Shown here: positions 24,305-33,861 of the stretch, piece after piece
How positions within the stretch are numbered: position 1 is the stretch's first letter
Layout of the letters: each line of letters starts with the position of its first letter
NCBI RefSeq assembly: GCF_014648775.1
Contig: NZ_BMRT01000004.1
Coordinates: forward strand, 496,001 to 560,000
Direction of reading: 5' to 3'
From: Streptomyces abikoensis
GTDB lineage: Bacteria > Actinomycetota > Actinomycetes > Streptomycetales > Streptomycetaceae
Length of the DNA: 64,000 nt
Made by a program: the position numbers and the translations under genes
The notes under the pieces: model-generated
What the model was told of the DNA's origin: nothing
Databases searched by the model: none
What the model saw: only the letters and a program-made list of their open reading frames with translations

Positions 24305-26914
24305 GTGCCCGGTGAGAACCTGACCCGTGAGGAAGCCCGCGTCCGCGCCCGGCTGCTGACCGTGGACGCCTATGACGTGGCGCTGGACCTGCGCTCCGCG
24401 ACCGGAGCGGGCGGGCCGGGCGACGAGCCGCGGACGTTCCGCTCCGTCGCCACCATCCGCTTCCGCTGCGCCGAGCCGGGCGCCGCGAGCTTCGTGGACC
24501 TGGTCGCGCCCGCCGTCACCGCCGTGACCCTCAACGGCCGGGAGCTGGACCCCAAGGAGGTCTTCGACGGCGCCCGGGTCGCGCTCACGGACCTGGCCGC
24601 CGAGAACGTGCTGGTCGTCGACGCGCTCTGCGCGTACAGCCGGACCGGCGAGGGGCTGCACCGGTTCGTCGACCCCGAGGACGGCGAGGTCTACCTCTAC
24701 ACCCAGTACGAGCCCGCCGACGCCCGCCGGGTCTTCGCCAACTTCGAGCAGCCCGACCTCAAGGCCCCCTTCACCTTCTCGGTGACCGCGCCCGCCGGCT
24801 GGACCGTGCTGAGCAACGGCGCCCAGGACGGCGAGGCGCAGCCCGTGGACGACTCCTCGGCCACCTGGCGGTTCGTCCCCACGCGGCCGATCTCCACGTA
24901 CATCACGGCCGTCGTCGCCGGCCCGTACCACGTCGTCCGCGACCACTACAGCCGCACCCTCGCCGACGGGACCGTCCTCGACATCCCCCTGGGCGCCCTG
25001 TGCCGCAAGGGGCTCGCCCCCCACTTCGACGCCGACGAGATCTTCACCGTCACCAAGCAGGGCCTGGACTTCTTCCACGACCACTTCGACTACCCGTACC
25101 CCTTCGGGAAGTACGACCAGGCGTTCGTCCCCGAGTACAACATCGGCGCGATGGAGAACCCGGGCTGTGTCACCTTCCGCGAGGAGTTCGTCTTCCGGGG
25201 CAAGGTGACGCGGTCGGCCTACGAGCGCCGGGCGAACGTCATCCTCCACGAGATGGCGCACATGTGGTTCGGCGACCTGGTCACCATGGAGTGGTGGGAC
25301 GACCTGTGGCTCAAGGAGTCGTTCGCCGACTTCATGGGCTCCTTCTCGCTCGTCGAGGCCACCCGCTACACCAGCGGCTGGGTCACCTTCGCCAACCAGC
25401 GCAAGGCCTGGGCCTACCGCGCCGACCAGCTGCCCTCCACCCACCCGATCACGGCGGACATCCACGACCTGGAGGACGCCAAGCTCAACTTCGACGGCAT
25501 CACCTACGCCAAGGGCGCCTCGGCCCTCAAGCAGCTCGTCGCCTATGTGGGCCGCGACGCCTTCCTGGAGGGCGCCCGGCGCTACTTCAAGCGCCACGCC
25601 TACGGCAACACCCGCCTGACCGACCTCCTGCAGGTGCTGGAGGAGACCTCGGGCCGGGACATGGCCGCCTGGTCGCGCTCCTGGCTGGAGACGGCCGGCG
25701 TCAACGCGCTGACGCCGCTGGCCACCTACGACTCCGCCGGCCGGATCACCGAGCTGGCGATCCTCCAGGAGGCCACCGAGACGCATCCGGAGCTGCGCCC
25801 GCACCGGCTGGCCGTCGGCCTCTACCGTCGCGAGGCGCCGGGCGCCCCGCTGCTGCGCTACGCCCGCGCCGAGGTCGACATCACCGGCCCCCGGACGGTC
25901 GTGGCCGAGCTGGCGGGCGCCGAGCGGCCCGAGCTGATCCTGGTCAACGACGAGGACCTCACCTACTGCAAGATCCGCTTCGACGAGGGCTCGCTGGCCA
26001 CCCTGCGCGAGCACCTGGGCGACCTCACCGACCCGCTGGCGCGGGCCCTGTGCTGGTCGGCGCTGTGGAACCTCACCCGCGACGGGCTGCTGCCCACCCG
26101 CGACTACCTCGATCTCGTCCAGCGCTTCGCGGGCGCCGAGACCGACATCGGCGTGCTCCAGATGGTGCAGAGCCGGGCCACCGAGGCGCTCGCCCACTAC
26201 GCGGCCCCCGCCCGGCGCGAGACCGCCGGCCGGGAGCTCGCGGGCAGCGCGCTGCGCGAGCTGCGGCTGGCCGAGCCGGGCAGCGGCCACCAGCTGGCCT
26301 GGGCGCGGTTCTTCGCCGCCCACGCGAGCGAGGACGGCGACCTGCGGATGCTGCGCGGACTGCTGGAGGGCACCGCCAAGATCGACGGGCTGGACGTCGA
26401 CCAGGAGCTGCGCTGGACGTTCCAGGCGGCGCTGGCCTCCCGGGGCGCCGTCGGCGAGTCCGCGCTCACCGCCGAGCTGGCCCGGGACAACACCGCCTCC
26501 GGCAAGCGGCACCAGGTGCGCGCCCTGGCCTCCCGGCCGGAAGCGGAGGTCAAGGAGGCCGCGTGGCGGGCGGTCGTGGACTCCGACACCCTCTCCAACG
26601 CCCTGGCCGAGGCCACCATCGCGGGCTTCGACCAGCCGGGACAGCGGGAACTGCTGGCGCCGTTCGCGCCGCGCTACTTCGAGGTGATCGAGCGCGTGTG
26701 GCGGGAGCGGTCCATCGAGATCGCCATGGCCGTGGTGCGCGGGCTGTTCCCGGCGCTCCAGGACCATCCGGAGACCCTGGCCGCCACCGACGCCTGGCTG
26801 GCGGACCACGCGGACGCGCCCCCGGCGCTGCGGCGGCTGGTGCTGGAGGCGCGGGACGACCTGGCGCGGGCCCTGCGCGCCCAGGAGTGCGACGCGAACG
26901 CGGTTACGGCCTGA
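24305..26914 (+). CDS. pepN: Aminopeptidase N, paralogue 1 (M1 zinc metallopeptidase)
   Basis: 869 residues from GTG 24305 (GGGAG upstream). M1 family: GAMEN substrate-binding motif at 281-285, zinc site HEMAH at 315-319 with the second Glu in the KESF segment about 19 residues later, and a long helical C-terminal ERAP1-like domain. No signal peptide, so cytoplasmic. It removes N-terminal residues from peptides made by proteasome or imported. A second full-length paralogue starts at 35030; the two share VPG(E/T)NLTREEA at the start and the same domain plan. Confidence 0.95.
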   Translation: MPGENLTREEARVRARLLTVDAYDVALDLRSATGAGGPGDEPRTFRSVATIRFRCAEPGAASFVDLVAPAVTAVTLNGRELDPKEVFDGARVALTDLAAENVLVVDALCAYSRTGEGLHRFVDPEDGEVYLYTQYEPADARRVFANFEQPDLKAPFTFSVTAPAGWTVLSNGAQDGEAQPVDDSSATWRFVPTRPISTYITAVVAGPYHVVRDHYSRTLADGTVLDIPLGALCRKGLAPHFDADEIFTVTKQGLDFFHDHFDYPYPFGKYDQAFVPEYNIGAMENPGCVTFREEFVFRGKVTRSAYERRANVILHEMAHMWFGDLVTMEWWDDLWLKESFADFMGSFSLVEATRYTSGWVTFANQRKAWAYRADQLPSTHPITADIHDLEDAKLNFDGITYAKGASALKQLVAYVGRDAFLEGARRYFKRHAYGNTRLTDLLQVLEETSGRDMAAWSRSWLETAGVNALTPLATYDSAGRITELAILQEATETHPELRPHRLAVGLYRREAPGAPLLRYARAEVDITGPRTVVAELAGAERPELILVNDEDLTYCKIRFDEGSLATLREHLGDLTDPLARALCWSALWNLTRDGLLPTRDYLDLVQRFAGAETDIGVLQMVQSRATEALAHYAAPARRETAGRELAGSALRELRLAEPGSGHQLAWARFFAAHASEDGDLRMLRGLLEGTAKIDGLDVDQELRWTFQAALASRGAVGESALTAELARDNTASGKRHQVRALASRPEAEVKEAAWRAVVDSDTLSNALAEATIAGFDQPGQRELLAPFAPRYFEVIERVWRERSIEIAMAVVRGLFPALQDHPETLAATDAWLADHADAPPALRRLVLEARDDLARALRAQECDANAVTA

Positions 26915-27026
26915 TCCGACGCAGTTTCGACCCAACTCCACCGCCCCGCCGGGCACGTTGTCATGAAGTGACGACGGGCCCGTAACAGCGGTTAGGGGGC
27001 GGCCGGGGAGCGGGAATGGCCGGGTC

Positions 27027-28073
27027 ATGAACCCCAACACCCCCCTCTCCCCCCGCCCCCTCCACCACCTCTCCGACGTCCGCCACCGCGTCCTGAGTAC
27101 ACGTCAGCTGCGGGAGCACGGCGTCACCGGATCCGTCACCGCCGAGCGGTGCCGCCCCGGCGGCCCCTGGCAGCAGCTGCTGCCAGGGGTCTTCCTCCTC
27201 CGCACCGGACCCGCCACCAGCGAGGAGCGGCTCCACGCCGCCCTGATGTACACCGTGCCGCGCGACCGGGTGCCCCGGCAGCCCGGCCCGGTCGCGGACC
27301 GCGACGCCCCGCCCGCCCCCTACGGCCAGGCCATGATCACCGGGCCCGCCGCGCTGGCCCTCCACCGCTTCACCTCCGTGCCCTCGCTGCTCTCCCTGGA
27401 GCACATCGACGTCCTGGTGCCGCGCACCCGCCGGCTGCGCGCGACGGGCTTCGTCCGGCTGGTCCGGGCGCACACCGTGCCTCGGCCGAAGCTGGTGACG
27501 GGCCTGCCCGTCGCCCCGGCCGCCCGGGCGGTGGCCGACACCGTGGCGCGGCTGACCGACCCGCAGGCCGTCCGGCGGCTGCTGGCGGAGGCGGTGCGCG
27601 GCGGGCACTGCGAGCCCTCGGCGCTCGTCCGGGAGCTGTCGCGGGCGCGGCTGCTGAGCCGGCCGCACGTGGTGGACGCCGTGGACGCGCTGCTGGCCGA
27701 GGGCCGGTCGTTCGCGGAGGGGCGGCTGTACGACATGGTGCGCGAGCACGCGCTGCCGGCCCCGCTGTGGAACGTCGACCTGCGGCTGCCCGGCGGGCCG
27801 TGCCTGGGGAGCGTGGACGCGTACTGGCCGGACCACGGGGTGGCGGTGGAGATCGACGTGCGGGCCCCGCGCCAGGACGGCGAGGCGCCGTGGTCGGAGC
27901 CGTCCCGCAAGCGCGAGTACCTGGACCGGCTGGGCATCGCGCTGATCCGGCTGACGCCGAGGAAGCTGCGCGACGACGCGGCGCTGGAGCAGCAGGCGGC
28001 GGTCGTGCGCACCGCCCTGGTGGCGTCGGCCGACCACGGGCCCACCTCGTACGTCGTGGTGCTGCCGCGGTGA
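27027..28073 (+). CDS. AbiEi-like winged-helix plus endonuclease-like protein
   Basis: 348 residues. Residues about 15-60 look like an AbiEi antitoxin-type winged helix (STRQLREHGVTGSVTAERC ... WQQLLPGVFLL), followed by a mid-region resembling AbiEi domains and a C-terminal 110 residues with features of DUF559/Vsr-like nucleases (LGSVDAYWPDHGVAVEIDV near 254-272 and a Lys/Arg-rich RKREYLDRLGIALIRLT segment). No AbiEii toxin partner lies beside it. Such solitary proteins are common in actinobacteria; a role in DNA repair or defence is unproved. Preceded by pepN, converging with the phosphoesterase gene. Confidence 0.7.
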   Translation: MNPNTPLSPRPLHHLSDVRHRVLSTRQLREHGVTGSVTAERCRPGGPWQQLLPGVFLLRTGPATSEERLHAALMYTVPRDRVPRQPGPVADRDAPPAPYGQAMITGPAALALHRFTSVPSLLSLEHIDVLVPRTRRLRATGFVRLVRAHTVPRPKLVTGLPVAPAARAVADTVARLTDPQAVRRLLAEAVRGGHCEPSALVRELSRARLLSRPHVVDAVDALLAEGRSFAEGRLYDMVREHALPAPLWNVDLRLPGGPCLGSVDAYWPDHGVAVEIDVRAPRQDGEAPWSEPSRKREYLDRLGIALIRLTPRKLRDDAALEQQAAVVRTALVASADHGPTSYVVVLPR

Positions 28074-28107
28074 CGCGCCGGGCCGCGCGGCACCGCGGGC
28101 CGGCGGG

Positions 28108-29859
28108 TCAGCGGGTGGAGAGGACGAGCTCGGTGTTGCGGTCGGTGGGCGTCCCGGCGAGGGAGGTGTCCGAGCCGGGGGCGTTGAAGGCCAGCTCGCG
28201 GTAGAGGGAGGCCAGGCCCGACTGCGAGAGGTCCTGGAAGTCGGTGCGGTAGGGGGCGTCCGACTCGATGAGGGTGGTGAACAGGGAGATCGTCCCGTCG
28301 TGATTGTCGGTGATCTCGATGACGCGGGCGAGCTGGGGGTAGTCGACGTGGGAGGCGGTCGCGATCTCCCAGAAGGTGCCCCGGGGGCGGATGCGGTTGC
28401 GGTGGCTGTGGCCGTTGATCCAGGCCAGGACGTTGTTGTGGCGCTGGAGGAGGGCGATCACCTCGTCGCCGCCGTGGCGCTTGTCGCGGGGCCGGGTGGG
28501 GTCGGGGACGGTGTTGGTCATGCTCCAGCTCGGGTGGTGGCTGAAGATCAGCGCGTACTGGTCCTGATGTGCCGTCAGGGTGCGGTCGAGCCAGTTGAGT
28601 TGGTCGGTGCCCAGGGAGCCCTGGTAGTGGCCGCCGGGGTCGGTGGAGTCGATGCTGACGCCGATGACCTTCTCGGAGATCTTGAAGGTGTAGTAGAGGG
28701 TGCCGGAGTCGAGGTTGGCCTTGGTGTAGCCGTGGCCGATCGGCCCCTGGCCGGCGTGCTGGGGGTCGAGGTGCGCGGCGATGTACTGGCGGGGGGTGAG
28801 GGGGGCCCGGCGCGGGTCCGGGGTGATCCGGCGCATCTCCTTGCGGTGCGTCTTGAGCATGGCCTCTATGCGCTTGCCCCTGGGATCGGAGCCGCCCGCC
28901 TCGCCCTGCATCAGGTATTTGGCCTCGTCCGGCGGGACGTACTGGAGCTTGCGGTCGCCGACGCAGACGTCGGCGATGTAGGAGCCCACCGCCGGGTAGC
29001 AGCCGCCGGAGAGCAGGTCGTGGTTGCCGAAGGTGGAGTACCAGGGGATGTTGAGGCCGGGGCTGGTGACCCGCCGGGTGGCGGCGTCGAGGTAGCCGTC
29101 GATCCTCGGGTAGCCGGCCTGCTTGTCCTGGTCGCGCAGGTCGCCCTCGGGGTGCCAGTAGAGCTTGAGGCCGCTGTTCTGGACGCCCTCGTAGTGGCGG
29201 GGGTCGCCGGTGTTGGGGTCGAGGCGGCCACCGCTGAGGGCGGTGAGGAACCACTCCACCTCGATCCTGGCGTTCTCGTCCCCGTTGTCCCCCGTGGTGA
29301 TCACGAACGCGAACGGAGTACCGGTCACCGGGCCCCGGCGCACCTTGTTGACCCGCTCGACGAGGGAGACCACGCCGGGCAGGGTGAGCGCCTCGTGCGG
29401 ACGCCAGGCGCCGGGCTCGCCGGAGCGGAAGAACTCGTAGCGCAGTGGGTGCTGTACGTCCGTCAGGTGGAGGTCGGTGAACTGCACGAAGGAGGCGAGG
29501 GTGGTGCGCCGGTCCTCGCGGCCGCCCTGGGGCGCGGCCAGCTCGGCCCGTACCCGCCGGGGCCAGCCGGGCCCGTCGCCCAGGCGCCGGTAGCCGCCGG
29601 TGCCGCGCGGCGCGGCGACGGAGACCAGCGTGGTCCCGGCCCCGGTGGGGGCGGCGGAGGGCTCCACCGTGGGGGTGCCGGCCTGGGCGGTCGCGGTGGC
29701 GGTCGCCCGGGCGGCCGGTTCGGGTGGGGGATCGGCGGCCGCGTGGCTGTCGCCCGCCCCCAGCCCCAGTCCGGCGGCCGTGGTGACGGCGCCCGCCGCG
29801 GCCAGGAAGGCACGGCGGTCGAGCTGGGGTTCCGTGGTGCTGCGGGATCTGCGATGCAT
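28108..29859 (-). CDS. Tat-exported metallophosphoesterase (TIGR03767-like)
   Basis: 583 residues; ATG 29859 follows GGGGAG. Signal: RRAFLAAAGAVTTAAGLGLGAG at about 15-36 with a twin-arginine motif (Asp-Arg-Arg-Ala-Phe-Leu), then a Pro/Ala-rich spacer. The calcineurin-like domain shows FTDLHLTD near 122-129 (first metal ligands), TTGDNGDE near 188-195, TFGNHD near 275-280, SHHPSW and NGHSHRN toward the C-terminus. I recognise the long TIGR03767 subgroup. It probably hydrolyses phosphate esters or nucleotides outside the membrane. Convergent with the AbiEi-like gene. Confidence 0.87.
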   Translation of the reverse strand: MHRRSRSTTEPQLDRRAFLAAAGAVTTAAGLGLGAGDSHAAADPPPEPAARATATATAQAGTPTVEPSAAPTGAGTTLVSVAAPRGTGGYRRLGDGPGWPRRVRAELAAPQGGREDRRTTLASFVQFTDLHLTDVQHPLRYEFFRSGEPGAWRPHEALTLPGVVSLVERVNKVRRGPVTGTPFAFVITTGDNGDENARIEVEWFLTALSGGRLDPNTGDPRHYEGVQNSGLKLYWHPEGDLRDQDKQAGYPRIDGYLDAATRRVTSPGLNIPWYSTFGNHDLLSGGCYPAVGSYIADVCVGDRKLQYVPPDEAKYLMQGEAGGSDPRGKRIEAMLKTHRKEMRRITPDPRRAPLTPRQYIAAHLDPQHAGQGPIGHGYTKANLDSGTLYYTFKISEKVIGVSIDSTDPGGHYQGSLGTDQLNWLDRTLTAHQDQYALIFSHHPSWSMTNTVPDPTRPRDKRHGGDEVIALLQRHNNVLAWINGHSHRNRIRPRGTFWEIATASHVDYPQLARVIEITDNHDGTISLFTTLIESDAPYRTDFQDLSQSGLASLYRELAFNAPGSDTSLAGTPTDRNTELVLSTR

Positions 29860-30369
29860 GGCGGTCTCCCCGGTGCGAACGCGAAGGCGAGCGGTCTGGC
29901 GTGCGGGTTGCGGGCTCCGTTGTCAAGGATCGTTGGCAGCCCGGATGACCTGGGCGTGAACAGGGCCGCAACGCTCGCCGCCGGTCACCTCGCATGGATC
30001 TTGGCTACTGCGAACTGACATACACCACTCGTCCCCTGGCGTACTGACGCTCACTCAGCGTTCACCCGCGCGGGAAGCCCTGGGCCACCCTTGGACGCAG
30101 TCTTTTAGTCCGTTTGTCCTACAGGAGCTGAGCCAAGGGAAGGTGCCGACCGCTTCACGGCCTCCGTCCCGCTTCATCCCACCTGGCGGGTGGCGGGTTT
30201 ACGCCATCTTTATATTCCTGCCCTGGCAACTCTCCCCAAACCCGCATCACTTCCATAAAAGTGATCGCTCATCCGGCTCCGATTTTCGGACGCCGCGTCG
30301 TGGTGCCCAGCGTTGTGCACTTTCCGCTGATTTTGCTGTCGCCCCATCACTTCCAGCCCAGGGATGCCC
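29860..30369. other. 510-base intergenic region before the subtilase gene
   Basis: No gene is evident. The left half, with TTCACCC-like patches, is the upstream region of the phosphoesterase; the right half is lower in GC and carries ATCACTT (30246-30252) with AAGTGAT (30259-30265) as an inverted repeat, and an 11-base direct repeat CATCACTTCCA at 30245 and 30345, exactly 100 bases apart. These may be operator copies for the secreted protease gene. No riboswitch class is recognised. Confidence 0.6.
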
Positions 30370-33300
30370 ATGACCACCCCCACCCCCGACGCCCCGATCG
30401 CGCCGGGCGGCGCGAGACGCGCGACCCGAATAGCCCTCGCGGCCTCCCTCGTGGCCGCGCTCACCGCCGCGGGTGCCGCGCCCGCCTTCGCGGACGACCC
30501 CCAGCCGGCCCCGGGCCCGGTGAAGTCCGCCTCCGACAAGCTCGGTTCGCACGACGCGGGCCTCCTCGCCAAGGCCAAGGCCGAGGGCGACAAGACCGTC
30601 ACCATGATGATCGCCACCGCTCCCGGCCAGACCGGGCAGGTCGCCGCGAAGCTGGACGCGATCAAGGGCGCCTCGGTGGGCCAGGCCTACGACAAGCTCG
30701 GCTACGTCCGGGCGACCGTCCCCACCGCCAAGGCCGACGCCGCCATCGACGAGGCCAAGAAGCTGGCCTCGGTGCACGGCATCGACCTCAAGCAGGAGAT
30801 CCCGCTCCCGGACCCGTCGACCCGTGGGGACTCCGGAAAAGCAGCCCAGGGCGCGCCGAAGCTCGCCAAGGACAAGAAGTACCCGGCGCCCGGCAAGGAC
30901 ACCCCGGCGAAGAACCCGTACCAGCCGGCCTTCGAGACCGGTGCCGTGGACTTCGTCAAGGACCACCCCAAGGCCGACGGCCGGGGCGTGACCATCGGCA
31001 TCCTGGACTCCGGCATCGACCTCGGGCACCCGGCGCTGCAGAAGACCAGCACCGGCGAGCGCAAGATCGTCGACTGGGTCACCTCGACCGACCCCCTGGC
31101 GGACGCGGACGGCACCTGGCTGCCGATGACGCGGGACGTGACCGGCCCGAGCTTCTCCGTAGGCGGCCGCACCTACACCGCGCCCGGCCCGGGCACGTAC
31201 CAGGTGGCCCTGTTCCGGGAGAACGTCACGGCCGGCGGCGACATGAAGGGCGACCTCAACCGGGACGGCGACACCACCGACTCCTGGGTGGTCCTCTACG
31301 ACAAGGCCAAGGGCACCGTCCGGGTCGACCTGGACGACGACGGGAACTTCGGGAACGACGAGGAGATGAAGCCGTACAAGGACGGCTTCCAGGTCGGGTA
31401 CTTCGGCAAGGACGACCCCGCCACCCCGATCGCCGAGCGCATCCCCTTCGTCGTGCAGATCCGCAAGGACGTGCCGATGGACCCCAAGGGCGGCGACTGG
31501 GTCGGCAAGAAGGCCGACTTCGTCAGCATCGGCCTCATCGAGTCCGAGCACGGCACCCACGTCGCGGGCATCACGGCCGCCAACGGCCTCTTCGGCGGGA
31601 AGATGAACGGCGCGGCGCCCGGCGCCAAGCTCGTCTCCTCCCGGGCCTGCACCTGGTCGGGCGGCTGCACCAACGTGGCGCTCACCGAGGGCATGATCGA
31701 CCTCGTCGTCAACCGCGGCGTGGACATCGTCAACATGTCGATCGGCGGCCTGCCGGCGCTCAACGACGGCAACAACGCCCGCTCCGAGCTCTACACCCGG
31801 CTCATCGACACCTACGGCGTCCAGCTGGTGATCTCCGCGGGCAACAGCGGCCCCGGCGCCAACACCATCGGCGACCCCGGCCTGGCCGACAAGGTCCTCA
31901 GCGTCGGCGCGTCCGTCTCCAAGGAGACCTGGGCCGCCAACTACGGCTCCGAGGTGAGGACCCCGTACGCGATGATGCCCTTCTCCTCGCGCGGCCCGCG
32001 CGAGGACGGCGGCTTCACCCCGACGATCACCGCCCCGGGTGCCTCGATCAACACCACCCCGACCTGGGAGCCCGGCGCCCCCGTCGCCGAGTCCGGCTAC
32101 GACCTGCCGCCCGGCTACGGCATGCTCCAGGGCACCTCGATGGCCTCCCCGCAGGCCGCGGGCGCCTCGGCGCTGCTGATCTCGGCCGCCAAGCAGAAGA
32201 AGACGAAGCTCACCCCGGCCGATCTGCGCACGGCGCTCACCAGCACCGCGAAGAAGATCAAGGGTGCGCAGGCGTACGAGCAGGGCTCCGGCCTCATCGA
32301 CGTCGTCGAGGCGTGGGAGGCGCTGCGCGAGGGCGCGACCGCCCATGCCTACACGGTCAAGGCCCCCGTCTCCACCGCGCTCTCCGGCGCGCTGAAGACC
32401 CCCGGCTTCGGCACCGGCCTCTACGACCGCGAGGGCGGCCTCAAGGCCGGCGAGAGCCGTACGTACGACATCACCGTCACCCGTACCTCCGGCCCGGACA
32501 GGCCCGTGTGGCACGAGCTGGAGTGGAAGACCAACGACGGCACGTTCTCGCTGGTCGGCGACGACGAGGTCAAGCTGCCGCTGAACAAGCCGGTGACCGT
32601 CAAGGTCCGGGCCAAGGCGAAGACGGCGGGCATCCACAGCGCGATCCTCACCGTGAACGACGACCGCACCGAGGGAATCGACCAGCAGATCATGACGACC
32701 GTCGTGGTCGCCGAGCCGCTCGCGCAGCCGTCGTACGTGGTGAAGAAGACGGCCAAGGCCACGCGCAACGCGTCCACCTCGTACTTCGTGACCGTCCCCA
32801 AGGGCGCCAAGACCCTTGAGGTGGCCCTCGGCGGGCTGGCCGCCGGCAGCCAGACCCGGTTCATAGCGATCAACCCCTACGGCGTACCGGTCGACCCCGT
32901 CTCCACGGTCAACTGCTACCCGAACTACAAGAACGCGGCGAACACCTGCCGCCCGGACCTGCGGACCTACGCCGCCCCGGTGCCCGGCGTCTGGGAGATC
33001 GAGGTCGAGTCCCGCCGCACCTCCCCGCTGCTGGACAACCCCTACACCCTGACGGCCTCGGCGCTCGGCACCACCTTCGAGCCGGCGGTCCAGACCGTCG
33101 CCGAGGCCAAGGTCGGCACCCCGGTGGCCGTCTCCTGGAAGGCCACCAACGGCTTCGCGGCCCTGGACGGCACCCTGAAGGGCGGCCGGCTGGGCTCCTC
33201 GAAGATCGCCCGGCCGGTGATCAAGCAGGGTGAGAAGCAGACCACCACGGTCACCCTCGGCGAGGGCGTCACCCGCTTCGAGGCCGCGATCGGCGGCACC

Positions 33301-33690
33301 GCCGACCCCAAGGCCGACCTGGACCTGACCGTCCTCAAGGACGGCAAGGTCGTCGGTTCCTCCGCCACCGGCGGCTCGGACGAGCTGGTCACGCTGGCCA
33401 AGCCCGCCGCCGGCGAGTACACGATCGAGGTCAGCGGCTACTCCGTCCCGGCGGGCAGCACCGCCTACGACTACCGCGACGTGTACTTCGCCCCCTCCCT
33501 GGGCGAGATCAAGGCCGCCGCGGACCCGGTCAAGCTGGGCGCGGGCCAGTCCGCGCAGCTCACGGCCCAGGTCGTGGTCGCCGGCGCGGCTCCCGAGGGC
33601 CGCTCCTTCTTCGGCGACGTCCAGCTGGTCAACGCGGCCGGCACGGTCGCCGGGACCGGCAGCGTGAAGATCGAGAAGGTCCTGCCGTAA
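30370..33690 (+). CDS. Secreted S8 subtilisin-like serine protease
   Basis: 1106 residues. Of two near starts, 30370 is better placed after AGGGA. An N-terminal signal peptide (hydrophobic stretch to about residue 40, ending PAFA) leads to export. Catalytic triad: Asp213 (LDSGID), His394 (HGTHVAG) and Ser590 (GTSMASPQ); there is a long insert between Asp and His. The C-terminal 500 residues contain beta-rich domains, including a PPC-like segment near 870-960. It is a large extracellular protease, fitting the nearby peptidases and amino acid permeases. No membrane anchor at the C-terminus. Confidence 0.93.
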   Translation: MTTPTPDAPIAPGGARRATRIALAASLVAALTAAGAAPAFADDPQPAPGPVKSASDKLGSHDAGLLAKAKAEGDKTVTMMIATAPGQTGQVAAKLDAIKGASVGQAYDKLGYVRATVPTAKADAAIDEAKKLASVHGIDLKQEIPLPDPSTRGDSGKAAQGAPKLAKDKKYPAPGKDTPAKNPYQPAFETGAVDFVKDHPKADGRGVTIGILDSGIDLGHPALQKTSTGERKIVDWVTSTDPLADADGTWLPMTRDVTGPSFSVGGRTYTAPGPGTYQVALFRENVTAGGDMKGDLNRDGDTTDSWVVLYDKAKGTVRVDLDDDGNFGNDEEMKPYKDGFQVGYFGKDDPATPIAERIPFVVQIRKDVPMDPKGGDWVGKKADFVSIGLIESEHGTHVAGITAANGLFGGKMNGAAPGAKLVSSRACTWSGGCTNVALTEGMIDLVVNRGVDIVNMSIGGLPALNDGNNARSELYTRLIDTYGVQLVISAGNSGPGANTIGDPGLADKVLSVGASVSKETWAANYGSEVRTPYAMMPFSSRGPREDGGFTPTITAPGASINTTPTWEPGAPVAESGYDLPPGYGMLQGTSMASPQAAGASALLISAAKQKKTKLTPADLRTALTSTAKKIKGAQAYEQGSGLIDVVEAWEALREGATAHAYTVKAPVSTALSGALKTPGFGTGLYDREGGLKAGESRTYDITVTRTSGPDRPVWHELEWKTNDGTFSLVGDDEVKLPLNKPVTVKVRAKAKTAGIHSAILTVNDDRTEGIDQQIMTTVVVAEPLAQPSYVVKKTAKATRNASTSYFVTVPKGAKTLEVALGGLAAGSQTRFIAINPYGVPVDPVSTVNCYPNYKNAANTCRPDLRTYAAPVPGVWEIEVESRRTSPLLDNPYTLTASALGTTFEPAVQTVAEAKVGTPVAVSWKATNGFAALDGTLKGGRLGSSKIARPVIKQGEKQTTTVTLGEGVTRFEAAIGGTADPKADLDLTVLKDGKVVGSSATGGSDELVTLAKPAAGEYTIEVSGYSVPAGSTAYDYRDVYFAPSLGEIKAAADPVKLGAGQSAQLTAQVVVAGAAPEGRSFFGDVQLVNAAGTVAGTGSVKIEKVLP

Positions 33691-33708
33691 CCCTCCGGGG
33701 CTCATGAC

Positions 33709-33746
33709 GGACGGGGCGGGCGGCCACGGGGGCGCCCGCCCCGTCC
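33709..33746 (+). terminator. Terminator after subtilase gene
   Basis: GGACGGGGCGGGCG (33709-33722) and CGCCCGCCCCGTCC (33733-33746), 14-bp stem, 10-base loop, 18 bases after the stop. Confidence 0.85.
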
Positions 33747-33861
33747 CGTCCCTCGGACAACCGATTGGACTTATGGGGCGGGTGGCACCGCATGATGGGA
33801 ACCGTACGCACCACGCCAGCCGTCGTAGAACGCACGTGCTGAACGCGAGTAGGGAGTCCTC

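Noticed and set aside
24188..27040. A long minus-strand open frame opposite pepN paralogue 1
   Set aside because: Same GC-bias effect; pepN on the plus strand has the zinc-binding and GAMEN motifs.
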